DNA from: JACDBZ01 sp038233215
Lineage (GTDB): Bacteria; Chloroflexota; Limnocylindria; QHBO01
Length of the DNA stretch: 17,151 nt
Assembly: GCA_038233215.1 (NCBI GenBank)
Contig: JBBSML010000038.1
Location: 1 to 17,151 of the forward strand
Direction: 5' to 3'
The notes beneath the pieces were generated by a model. It was not told where the DNA came from. It saw nothing but the letters and a program-made list of their open reading frames with translations, and did not search any database. Each line of letters starts with the position of its first letter. Within the stretch, counting starts at the first letter, position 1. Below are positions 1 to 7,548 of this stretch, in pieces. The translations under genes were made by a program, and so were the position numbers.

Positions 1-2
1 AG

Positions 3-665
3 GATGGCGCCCGCCAGGTAGCGCGTGCCGGTCAGCCCACCGGCTCCTCGACTGGGCAGCCCGGGTCGTCGGGGCAGCCCGGCGCAGCGGGTCAGCCGGG
101 GTCATCCGCGCAGCCCGCCGGTTCCGGGCAGCCGGGCGCATCGGGACAGCCGGGCGCATCGGGACAGCCGGGCAGCGGTAATCAGCCGGGGTCGGGTAAC
201 CAGCCGGGGTCGGGTAACCAGCCGGGGTCGGGTAACCAGCCGGGGTCGGGTAACCAGCCCGGATCGGGCAACCAGCCCGGATCGGGCAACCAGCCGGGCA
301 GCGGCGGCGGGACGACCGTTCGGCGCATCCCCGGCGGTGGCCTGCGCACCGGAGGCTTCGACGGTCCGAGCTCAGGCAACGAGAGCTCGGAGACCGATGA
401 CGAGGGCAACGTCCTCTCCGATTTCGACCGATTCGGACGCCCGGGCGATCCGGATTTCATCGCCGGCGGCGGCGGCAACGGCGGAACCGACAAGACCGGC
501 AGTGGCTCTGGTGTCGGATTCGACAATAACAGCGTCGTGCCGTACGCATCGGTCTTCGATCTCTTCAACGATTACGCGCAGTCGGCCCTCGACCGGCAGC
601 AGGTGCCGATCACGTTGAAGGACTTCGTGCGCGACTACTTCTCCCGCCTTGAACCCACGGAGTGA
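3..665 (+). CDS. 3' end of a protein with a hexapeptide-repeat linker, first visible gene of the MoxR/VWA operon (5' partial)
   Basis: The frame is open from the left edge to the TGA at 663-665, with no start codon in view, so this is the C-terminal ~220 residues of a longer protein. It begins with a Gly/Gln/Pro/Ser-rich stretch with GQPG-type units. This runs into seven consecutive NQPGSG hexapeptides, then a Gly-rich acidic segment (SSGNESSETDDEGN). The last ~45 residues look folded and conserved: VPYASVFDLFNDYAQSALD, then a TLKDFVRDYFSRLEP ending. The low-complexity part is probably a flexible linker between an unseen N-terminal part and this tail. Its stop lies 11 bases before the moxR ATG and overlaps a possible GTG start, so the genes are co-transcribed. 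From general memory of chloroflexotal MoxR clusters, the gene at this position often encodes a multi-pass membrane protein with a similar tail. The membrane part is not visible here, so that is inference. The opposite-strand ORF over the repeats (PGWLPD units) is a by-product of the repeat. Confidence 0.85.
   Translation, partial: DGARQVARAGQPTGSSTGQPGSSGQPGAAGQPGSSAQPAGSGQPGASGQPGASGQPGSGNQPGSGNQPGSGNQPGSGNQPGSGNQPGSGNQPGSGNQPGSGGGTTVRRIPGGGLRTGGFDGPSSGNESSETDDEGNVLSDFDRFGRPGDPDFIAGGGGNGGTDKTGSGSGVGFDNNSVVPYASVFDLFNDYAQSALDRQQVPITLKDFVRDYFSRLEPTE
180..305 (+). repeat. Seven tandem 18-bp units encoding NQPGSG
   Basis: In-frame tandem repeat with units at 180-197, 198-215, 216-233, 234-251, 252-269, 270-287 and 288-305. 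Units 2-4 are essentially identical (AACCAGCCGGGGTCGGGT). Units 5-6 shift to CCC/GGA/GGC synonyms, and unit 7 ends GGC-AGC-GGC. Two more degenerate 18-bp units (QPGASG) lie just upstream at about 129-164. The near-identity at the nucleotide level points to recent expansion by slippage inside a coding linker. Confidence 0.9.
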
Positions 666-676
666 GTCTCAAACCC

Positions 677-1699
677 ATGACCGAGCAGATTCCCAGTCCG
701 ACCGCGTCGAGCAGCCTTGAGCTCCCTCCGGAACGCTTCGCCGAGATGGCACTGCGCATCGAGGCCGAAGTCGGCCGATTCATCGTCGGACAGCAGCAGC
801 TCGTGCGGCAGACCCTGATCAGCCTGATCGCCGGATCGCACGCGCTCCTGGAGGGCGTGCCCGGCCTGGGCAAGACGATGCTGGTGCGAACGATGGCAGA
901 TGCGCTCGACCTTGGTTTCTCGCGAATCCAATTCACGCCGGACCTGATGCCGGCCGACATCATCGGGACGAACATCATCGTCGAGGAGGGCGGTGAACGC
1001 CGGTTCCGCTTCCAGCAGGGACCGATCTTCGGCAACCTCATCCTTGCCGACGAGATCAACCGCGCAACCCCGAAGACGCAATCGGCGCTGCTCGAGGCGA
1101 TGCAGGAGCACCGCGTGACCGTGGCCAAGCAGCAGTACACGCTGTCCGAGCCCTTCTTCGTACTCGCCACCCAGAATCCGCTCGAGATGGAGGGCACCTA
1201 TCCCCTGCCGGAGGCGCAACTGGATCGGTTCTTCTTCAAGATCGACGTGCCGTTCCCGTCCGAGGAAGACCTCATCGCGATCATGGAGCGCACGACCGGG
1301 ACCGACACGCCGGCGGTCGGCAAGGCCGCCACAGGCGCCGATGTGCTCGCCATGCAGCGGCTGGCGCGCGACGTTCCGATCGCATCCCACGTGATGGCCT
1401 ACGCCATTCGTCTCCTGCGCGGGACGCATCCGGAGACGGAGCGAGTGCCCGAGATCGTGAAGACCTACGTCCGCTATGGCGCCTCCCCGCGCGGCGCGCA
1501 GGCGATCGTGCTGGGCGCGAAGATCCACGCCCTGCTCGATGGCCGCTTCAACGTCGCGTATGGCGACGTGCAGGCGGTGGCCGCGCCCGCGCTGCGACAT
1601 CGGGTCATCCTCAACTTCGAGGGCGAGGCCGAAGGCATCAGCACCGACTCGGTCGTGCGCTCGATCATCGCCGAGACTCGCACCGAACCAGCCGAGTAG
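677..1699 (+). CDS. MoxR-family AAA+ ATPase
   Basis: A 340-residue MoxR-type ATPase, a cytosolic AAA+ chaperone usually encoded with DUF58 and VWA partners and thought to remodel or load them. Motifs, numbered from the ATG at 677: Walker A GVPGLGKT (60-67), Walker B LILADE ending at D125-E126, sensor 1 LATQNP (163-168) and the LDRF arginine region (182-185). The C-terminal helical lid includes YVRYGASPRGAQA. The length is normal for the family. I chose ATG 677 because the protein then starts MTEQ and GGAGTGAG lies about 10 bases upstream. A GTG at 662, which overlaps the upstream stop as GTGA, would add five residues and cannot be excluded. DUF58, BatA-like and double-VWA genes follow on the same strand. 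The family call is very safe; the substrate is unknown. Confidence 0.96.
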   Translation: MTEQIPSPTASSSLELPPERFAEMALRIEAEVGRFIVGQQQLVRQTLISLIAGSHALLEGVPGLGKTMLVRTMADALDLGFSRIQFTPDLMPADIIGTNIIVEEGGERRFRFQQGPIFGNLILADEINRATPKTQSALLEAMQEHRVTVAKQQYTLSEPFFVLATQNPLEMEGTYPLPEAQLDRFFFKIDVPFPSEEDLIAIMERTTGTDTPAVGKAATGADVLAMQRLARDVPIASHVMAYAIRLLRGTHPETERVPEIVKTYVRYGASPRGAQAIVLGAKIHALLDGRFNVAYGDVQAVAAPALRHRVILNFEGEAEGISTDSVVRSIIAETRTEPAE

Positions 1700-1712
1700 C
1701 GTGGTGGCCCCT

Positions 1713-1732
1713 GCGTATATACGTATATACGC
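1713..1732. repeat. Perfect 20-bp palindrome in the moxR-DUF58 gap
   Basis: GCGTATATACGTATATACGC is identical to its own reverse complement. It consists of two GTATATAC octamers in tandem, each itself a palindrome, flanked by GC. It lies in the 51-base gap between moxR and the DUF58 gene and is strikingly AT-rich against its surroundings. There is no unpaired loop and no following T-run, so it is a poor intrinsic terminator. A dimeric protein-binding site or a dispersed short palindromic repeat is more likely. Confidence 0.8.
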
Positions 1733-1750
1733 CGAGCGCCGACGGGACCG

Positions 1751-2641
1751 ATGACCACTTCTCAGCGAGCGCCGTTCTTCGACGAGACTTTTCTGCGCCG
1801 CCTCGAGCAATTGGAGCTCGCCTCGCGTCGCATGACCGCCGGGCGCATGAAGGGCGAGCGACGGAGCGTGCGTCGCGGCCAAAGCGTCGAGTTCGCCGAT
1901 TATCGCAACTACGCCGCCGGCGACGACCTGCGCCAGCTCGACTGGAACGCCTACGCCCGCCTCGAGAAGCTCTTCGTCAAGCTCTTCGTCGAGGAGGAGG
2001 ACGTCACGGTCCACCTGCTGGTGGACGCCTCTCGCTCGATGAACTACGGGGAGCCCAACAAGCTCGATGCGGCTCGTCGAGCGGCCGCCGCGCTCGGCTA
2101 CCTGGGCCTGGCCAGCATGGACCGCGTCAGCGTTGCCTTCCTGGGTGACGGGAACGCCAGCGGCATGCGACCGATGCGCGGCAAGCGCCGCGCCCTCGAG
2201 CTATTCCGCTTCCTGTCGGAGCCGCGGACCGAGCGGCTCACGGGGCTCGCGGCTGCCTGCCGGGCGTATGCGGGGCGCCTGCGCGGCACCGGTCCACTGC
2301 TTCTCATCAGCGACCTGATGGATCCCGGCTACCTCGATGCAATTCGTGACCTGGCAGGCACCCGCTGCCAGCTCTCCGTCCTCCACCTCCTTGCGCCCGA
2401 CGAAATCGAGCCCGAGGTACCGCCCGACGCACGCCTGGTCGACAACGAGACCGGTCACGCGGTCGAGGTCTCTGGCGACGACGACCTCATCGAGCGCTAC
2501 CGGGCTCGCCTTGCGGAGTGGCAGGCGGAGATCGCCTCGTTCGTCTCGAAGCGCGGCGGAGCCTACGTCCAGGTCGCCTCCGACCTCGACCTGTCCGACC
2601 TCCTCTTCGACGTTCTTCGCCGGCGCAGGGTCGTCGAATGA
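1751..2641 (+). CDS. DUF58 domain protein (VWA-like MoxR partner)
   Basis: A 296-residue soluble protein with no membrane helix or signal peptide. The DUF58 core lies at about residues 48-77 (FADYRNYAAGDDLRQLDWNA, continuing YARLEKLFVK). A VWA-like fold follows, with the metal-site motif DASRS at D92-S94-S96. Later in the fold are a LTGL threonine position and the LLISDLMD aspartate strand. DUF58 proteins are almost always encoded next to MoxR ATPases and are regarded as their partners; the biochemical role is not settled. A weak GGGA precedes the ATG. The stop overlaps the next start as ATGA (2638-2641), which implies translational coupling to the BatA-like gene. Unlike many DUF58 proteins this one lacks an N-terminal transmembrane pair and is the short, soluble subtype. 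Confidence 0.94.
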   Translation: MTTSQRAPFFDETFLRRLEQLELASRRMTAGRMKGERRSVRRGQSVEFADYRNYAAGDDLRQLDWNAYARLEKLFVKLFVEEEDVTVHLLVDASRSMNYGEPNKLDAARRAAAALGYLGLASMDRVSVAFLGDGNASGMRPMRGKRRALELFRFLSEPRTERLTGLAAACRAYAGRLRGTGPLLLISDLMDPGYLDAIRDLAGTRCQLSVLHLLAPDEIEPEVPPDARLVDNETGHAVEVSGDDDLIERYRARLAEWQAEIASFVSKRGGAYVQVASDLDLSDLLFDVLRRRRVVE

Positions 2642-4602
2642 TCGCGCCGCTCGCCCTCATCGGTGTGATCATCCTGCCGATCATCGTCGCCTTTTACATG
2701 CTGCGCCTCCGGCGCCGCGACGTGCCGGTCGGCTCCACCTTCCTGTGGCAGCAGCTCATCCGTGATGTCGAGGCCAACGCACCATGGCAGAAGCTCCGTT
2801 TCAGCTGGCTGCTGTTGGTCCAGCTGCTGATCGCAGCGATCGTGGTGCTGGCGGCAGCGCGTCCCTTCAGTGCCGTCGAATCGGACCTCGGGGCAAACGT
2901 CGTGCTCATCGTCGACACCAGCGCATCGATGGCGACGCGGACCGATGACGAGGACCGCATGGGCCTCGCCCGTGACCGAGCGCGTGAGGTGGTCGAACGA
3001 CTGCCGGTCGGGGGACGGATCACGGTGGTTGCCGCGGCGGATACCGCGGACGTCCTCGTCAGCGAGACCGATGACACCGATGCCGCACTCGAGGCGATCA
3101 ACGAAATCAATGCCACGCAGCTGCCTGGCGACCTGACCGATGCCTTCGCTCTCTCATCGGCGCTCGCGCGACGCGACACTGACTCAACCGTCGTGGTCGT
3201 CACCGATGCAGCCGGCGACGCGCTGCCCGAGGTCGGGGTCGGGGCCCCCGTGCTCGTCGAGCGGATCGGGTCGACCGACACGAACCAGGCGATCGCCGCG
3301 CTCTCAGCTCTGCGCCGCTCCGGGGGAGCGCAGCTCGACCTGTTCGTCGCCGTCTCGAATCCATCGACGGCCGAGGTCACCCGACGCCTCGAGGTCTATG
3401 CCGATGGCGCCCTGGTCGATGCACGGGAGCTGAGGATCCCCGCGGGGCAGCGCTCGGAGGCACTGGTCAGCACCGTCCCCGGCGCCGCGCGCCTGGTCGA
3501 GGCACGCCTCGCCGGGTCCGACGCGCTGATCACCGACGACCGCGGCTTCGCGGTCGTGCCCGCAGACGAGACGACCCGCGTCCTGCTCGTGGGCGACGGC
3601 AACGCGTACCTTGAGAACGCGCTCGCGCTGCTCCCCCGTCTCGAGCTGTACGCGGTGGACGAGGATGGATACGCCGACGCCCTCGTCGATGCGGAGGAGG
3701 CGGGCACGCCGTACGGCCTGCTCGTCTTTGATGGCATCGTGCCGGATGCATTGCCGCAGGTCCCGACCCTCTACCTCGACCCGGAGGACGACGGCGCGTT
3801 CGGCTCGGTCGGTGAGCGAATTGAGAATCCCGTCATCGACCGCACCGACCCCGAGGAGCCGCTGCTGAGATTCGTCGATCTCTCGACCGTGCACATCGGT
3901 CGGGCTCGCGAGGTCCAGATGGCGGAAGGCCTGCGGTGGGTCGTGGAGACCACCGCCGGTGACCCGCTGGTCGCCGTCGGCGAGGTCGAGGGTCGGCGCA
4001 TTGGCCTCATCGGCTTCGATCTCGGCGAATCCGACCTGCCGCTCCAGGTCGCTTTCCCGTTGCTCATGAGCAACCTGACGGAGACCCTGCTGCCGGCCGT
4101 CGAGGGGATCCTGCCATCATCGATGCGTCTCGGCGAGTCGGCGAGCGTTGCGGTTGATCCACGTATCGAGCGCGTCCTCGTCACCAACGCCGGCACCCCG
4201 GACCTTCCCGGCGCGACGGACGTGGGCGTGGAAGTGTCGGCGGTCGGCGGTCGCGTCACGATTCCCGGCGCGGATCTGGTAGGCCTGCGCGAGGTCCTGG
4301 CGGTGAGCGAGCTGCCGGAGCTCGACGGCACGAGGCTCGGGCAGACGGCCATCAACCTGTTCAGCGCCGACGAGTCTGATGTGGCGCCCGGCGACCCGCA
4401 ACGGATCATCGAGATGGGCCGCGTGACATCCGGTGACCAGCCGGCCTCGCAGCCGACCCGCGCCGAGTGGTGGTGGCCGCTGGCGCTGGCCGCATTGGCG
4501 CTGCTCGCCGTCGAGTGGCTCCTCTTTCATCGACCGACCCGGCTCCGCCTCGTTCGTGCGTTCCGTCAGCGGCCGCAACCACTCGGAGGGCGCGCCCGTT
4601 GA
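2638..4602 (+). CDS. BatA-like membrane protein with one VWA domain
   Basis: A 654-residue protein beginning MIAPLALIGVIILPIIVAFY. The N-terminal region has two membrane helices (about 3-22 and 55-75) separated by RRRDVPVGSTFLWQ, typical of the BatA/aerotolerance N-terminal domain. A VWA domain follows with an intact metal site: DTSAS at D93-S95-S97, then PGDLTDAF and VVVVTDAAGD. After a long beta-rich region there is a third helix near the C-terminus (about 612-630, WWWPLALAALALLAVEWLLF) and a basic tail. The large middle part therefore probably sits outside the membrane. An in-frame upstream ATG at 2518 would add 40 Arg-rich residues that overlap the DUF58 gene. ATG 2638 is preferred because it has AGGG seven bases upstream, an ATGA overlap and an immediate hydrophobic segment. 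The likely role is as a membrane VWA partner of MoxR in envelope maintenance or complex assembly; the substrate is unknown. Confidence 0.92.
   Translation: MIAPLALIGVIILPIIVAFYMLRLRRRDVPVGSTFLWQQLIRDVEANAPWQKLRFSWLLLVQLLIAAIVVLAAARPFSAVESDLGANVVLIVDTSASMATRTDDEDRMGLARDRAREVVERLPVGGRITVVAAADTADVLVSETDDTDAALEAINEINATQLPGDLTDAFALSSALARRDTDSTVVVVTDAAGDALPEVGVGAPVLVERIGSTDTNQAIAALSALRRSGGAQLDLFVAVSNPSTAEVTRRLEVYADGALVDARELRIPAGQRSEALVSTVPGAARLVEARLAGSDALITDDRGFAVVPADETTRVLLVGDGNAYLENALALLPRLELYAVDEDGYADALVDAEEAGTPYGLLVFDGIVPDALPQVPTLYLDPEDDGAFGSVGERIENPVIDRTDPEEPLLRFVDLSTVHIGRAREVQMAEGLRWVVETTAGDPLVAVGEVEGRRIGLIGFDLGESDLPLQVAFPLLMSNLTETLLPAVEGILPSSMRLGESASVAVDPRIERVLVTNAGTPDLPGATDVGVEVSAVGGRVTIPGADLVGLREVLAVSELPELDGTRLGQTAINLFSADESDVAPGDPQRIIEMGRVTSGDQPASQPTRAEWWWPLALAALALLAVEWLLFHRPTRLRLVRAFRQRPQPLGGRAR
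4585..4590 (+). promoter_or_regulatory. Strong Shine-Dalgarno deciding a TTG start
   Basis: GGAGGG lies eight bases before the TTG at 4599-4601. This supports TTG as the start of the double-VWA gene, overlapping the previous stop as TTGA. It argues against the in-frame GTG/ATG-type starts far upstream within the BatA-like gene. Confidence 0.75.
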
Positions 4603-7538
4603 GCCTGCCCGTCGGCTTCTCGGATCCGGTCTGGCTCTGGCTGGCCCTGCCCGCGGTGGCGATCGTCGCCATCGGCTGGCTGGGAGCCTCGCGCACTCTG
4701 CCGATGGGTCGCCGCGTTGTATCCCTGGTCATCCGGCTCGCCCTGGTCGCGTGTTTGGTACTGGCCCTGGCGGGGGCACGGCTGGCGCTGCCGTCAGATC
4801 GCCTCAGCGTGGTATTCCTGCTGGACGCCTCGGCCTCCATGCTGGACGCGACGAGCGAGGACCTCGTGGCGTGGGCACGCGACAGCGTGCGCGAGATGCC
4901 GGAGGGGGACACCGCCGGGATGGTCGTGTTCGGCGGCAACGCCCTGGTCGATCGGCTGCCATCGGAGCTCGACGAGCTCTCAGAACCGGCGTCGGAACCG
5001 GTTGTCGGGGCGACCGATGTCGCCGCCGCGGTGCGCCTGGCGGCGGCCATCGTCCCGGCCGGCTCCCAGCAGCGGATTGTGCTCCTCTCCGATGGGACCG
5101 ACACCTCCGGCGAGGCAGAAGACGCGATTGCGGCGGCGTCGGCGCGCGGCATCCGGCTCGACGTGGTAACGCCGGCCGATGAGTCTGCTGCCGAGGTGCT
5201 GGTCGATGCCGTCGATGCGGCGCCAGGCGCGCGCGTCGGCGAGACGATCGATCTCACCGTTCGCCTACGCTCGACAACCACCACCGACGCCACCCTGCGA
5301 CTGCTTGCTGACGGCGCCACCGTCGCGACGCGCCAGCTGGAGCTCGAGCCGGGGGTGACCAGCATCCCGTTCGCCGTTACGGCCGACGAGCCCGGCTTCC
5401 ACGTCTTCCGAGCCGTCATCGAAGCCACCGAGGACCGCTTCGGCCAGAACAACGCGGCCGACGCGTATGTGCTCGTCACCGGCGAGCCGCAAGTGCTCGT
5501 CGCCACGGATGATGCGGAGCGCGCCACCGACCTTGTGTCTTCGCTTGGCGTGGGCAGCCTCGAAGTCACCGTGGTGCCGTCCAATGGCGTCCCGTCATCA
5601 CTGGCAACACTCGCCGGGTACGACGCGGTCGTGCTCGATAACGTCGAGGCGTCGGACCTGGGCGACACCACGATGGCCTCGCTCCAGGTCTACGTCCGTG
5701 ACCTCGGCAAGGGGCTGGTCATGCTCGGCGGTCGCGGCAGCTACGGCGCCGGAGGCTACCTGGATACGCCGATGGAGGAGACGTTGCCGGTCTACATGAC
5801 GGTCCGCGACCGTGAACGTTCACCCGACGTGGCGATGGTCGCCGTGGTGGACAAGTCGGGCAGCATGGCCGACTGCCACTGCACCGGGGATTCGCGCGAC
5901 AACGCCAATCCGTCAGGGACGCGCGGCTTCGAGAAGGTCGACATCGCGCGCGAGGCGATCCTGCGCGCGGCGGAGGCGATGGCGCCCACCGACCAGCTCG
6001 GTGTCGTCACATTCGACCAGAACGCGCACTGGGCGGTGCGCACGGCGCCGATCGACTTCGGCGCGCTCGGCAATGGTCTCGGGTTCCCGGCCGACGGCAA
6101 CACGAACATCTATGCCGGACTGAAGGCTGCGTACGACGACCTCATCGAGAATCCTGCGACGCTTCGCCACATCATCCTCATCACCGACGGCTGGTCGACG
6201 CACGGCGCGTACGACGATCTGCTTGAGGACATGCAGGCGGCGGGCATCACGCTGTCGACGATCGGAACCGGGGGCGGGTCGGCCGGACTGCTGGAGCGCC
6301 TGGCGGAGGAGGCCGGCGGCCGCTACTACGACGCCGCCGACGCGACGACCATCCCCGATATCTTCCTGCGCGAGACAATCCGCACTGCCGGCGAACAGAT
6401 CGTGGAGGAGGCGTTCCAACCGATCCCATCGGCCTCGTCCGAGATCCTCGACGGGCTCGACGCCGGCCGCCTGCCGCAGCTGCTCGGCTACAACGCCACC
6501 ACGGCCAAGGGGTCCGCCACCGTGTCTCTCCTGACCGGGCGCGAGGATCCGCTCCTGGCGCAGTGGCAGTACGGGCTGGGTCGCGCCGTCGCATGGACGT
6601 CGGATACGCGACAACAGTGGGCGACGTCGTGGATCGGGACGCCGGAGTTCGGGACGTTGACCGCGCAGCTGGTGGCATGGACGCTCCCGCCACAGGATGC
6701 CGAGGGCATCGACGTGCGCTTCAGTCCCGGCGAGGATGGCGAGCTCAACGTCGAGGTCACGTCATTCGACGACGCAGCCGGTCCGCGCAACTTCTATCGG
6801 ACCGTGCTGCGGCTCGTCTCACCGGACCTGGAGCCGACGCAGACCATCCTCGAGCAGGTGGGACCCGGACGTTACGCGGGCTCTGTGAGGGCCGATGGAC
6901 AGGGCGCCTACCTGGTGCGCGTGGCACAGACGATCGAGGACGAGACCGGGACGGATGCGGCCAGTCGAACGCTCGGGATCGTCTCTCCGGCGGCCGAAGA
7001 GTACCGGCGCCTCGGCATCGACGCCGATGCCCTGGCCTCGTATGCGGCGGCCGGCCGCGGCCGCGAGCTTCCGCTCAATGCAGAAGCGGCCGAGAACGCC
7101 GTCTGGACGCACGATATCAAGGCAAGCGCCTTCCCGACCCCGATCTGGCCGTGGCTCCTGCTCCTTGCGATCCTTCTCGTGCCGCTCGACGTCGGCGTGC
7201 GGCGCGTCGCGCTCAGTCGCGCCGACTTCCGCCGTGCCGGCGCGTGGGTAGCGCAACGCGCGGGCATGGGTCACCGCGAAGCCGAGGCGGTTCCGGGACT
7301 CGCCGAGCTGCGCGCGGCGAGGGATCGCAGCGTCCGCCGAGCGGACCGAGGCACGACCCCGGCGGCCGTCGCACCCGGCAACGCGCCAGGGGTCAACCCC
7401 GCGGCACCGGCGCCGGCAACCCCGGCGCAGCGCCCATCGGTGCCCACGCCGCAGGCCACCCCGATGCGGTCGCCGTCACCCGATCCGTCCGGGGAAACGC
7501 TTGCGGAGCGGCTCGCACGCCGTCGTCGCGGCGGCTGA
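4599..7538 (+). CDS. Large membrane protein with two VWA domains and a glutamine-amidotransferase-like middle
   Basis: Taken from TTG 4599, this is a 979-residue protein. It starts with two membrane helices (about 11-30 and 40-60). VWA domain 1 has DASAS at 76-80 and the later strand IVLLSDGTDTSG. A beta-sandwich-like segment follows, then an alpha/beta region with YDAVVLDNVEASDL and LVMLGGRGSYGAGGY (about 370-385), resembling class-I glutamine-amidotransferase-like modules seen in such VWA proteins; no catalytic Cys is evident. VWA domain 2 has DKSGS at 418-422, a TNIYAGL threonine site and LITDGWST. A C-terminal helix (about 848-868, WPWLLLLAILLVPLDVGV) precedes a Pro/Ala-rich cytosolic tail ending LARRRRGG. 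Domain 2 carries an unusual CHC insert (C426-C428) directly after its metal-site motif. The gene is coupled to the BatA-like gene by a TTGA overlap. It is most likely the principal membrane component served by the MoxR-DUF58 pair. The domain calls are firm; the function is not known. Confidence 0.92.
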   Translation: MSLPVGFSDPVWLWLALPAVAIVAIGWLGASRTLPMGRRVVSLVIRLALVACLVLALAGARLALPSDRLSVVFLLDASASMLDATSEDLVAWARDSVREMPEGDTAGMVVFGGNALVDRLPSELDELSEPASEPVVGATDVAAAVRLAAAIVPAGSQQRIVLLSDGTDTSGEAEDAIAAASARGIRLDVVTPADESAAEVLVDAVDAAPGARVGETIDLTVRLRSTTTTDATLRLLADGATVATRQLELEPGVTSIPFAVTADEPGFHVFRAVIEATEDRFGQNNAADAYVLVTGEPQVLVATDDAERATDLVSSLGVGSLEVTVVPSNGVPSSLATLAGYDAVVLDNVEASDLGDTTMASLQVYVRDLGKGLVMLGGRGSYGAGGYLDTPMEETLPVYMTVRDRERSPDVAMVAVVDKSGSMADCHCTGDSRDNANPSGTRGFEKVDIAREAILRAAEAMAPTDQLGVVTFDQNAHWAVRTAPIDFGALGNGLGFPADGNTNIYAGLKAAYDDLIENPATLRHIILITDGWSTHGAYDDLLEDMQAAGITLSTIGTGGGSAGLLERLAEEAGGRYYDAADATTIPDIFLRETIRTAGEQIVEEAFQPIPSASSEILDGLDAGRLPQLLGYNATTAKGSATVSLLTGREDPLLAQWQYGLGRAVAWTSDTRQQWATSWIGTPEFGTLTAQLVAWTLPPQDAEGIDVRFSPGEDGELNVEVTSFDDAAGPRNFYRTVLRLVSPDLEPTQTILEQVGPGRYAGSVRADGQGAYLVRVAQTIEDETGTDAASRTLGIVSPAAEEYRRLGIDADALASYAAAGRGRELPLNAEAAENAVWTHDIKASAFPTPIWPWLLLLAILLVPLDVGVRRVALSRADFRRAGAWVAQRAGMGHREAEAVPGLAELRAARDRSVRRADRGTTPAAVAPGNAPGVNPAAPAPATPAQRPSVPTPQATPMRSPSPDPSGETLAERLARRRRGG

Positions 7539-7548
7539 CACGCATGGA

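Noticed and set aside
180..305. CRISPR-like array
   Set aside because: The units are contiguous 18-mers with no spacers, in frame and coding.
182..568. - strand ORF with perfect PGWLPD repeats
   Set aside because: It is the antisense reading of the NQPGSG repeat. The + frame carries the operon-consistent protein with a conserved tail, and the 18-bp period makes any frame look repetitive.
1713..1732. Intrinsic terminator between moxR and DUF58
   Set aside because: The stem is AT-rich with no loop and no T-run follows, so it would be a poor terminator; an operator or repeat explanation fits better.
635..2014. Long - strand ORF (459 codons) across moxR and the DUF58 gene
   Set aside because: Antisense shadow in GC-rich DNA. 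It spans two genes with unmistakable family motifs on the + strand and has no recognisable domain.
4406..5671. Ser/Thr/Arg-rich - strand ORF (421 codons)
   Set aside because: Low-complexity antisense shadow of the BatA-like and double-VWA genes.
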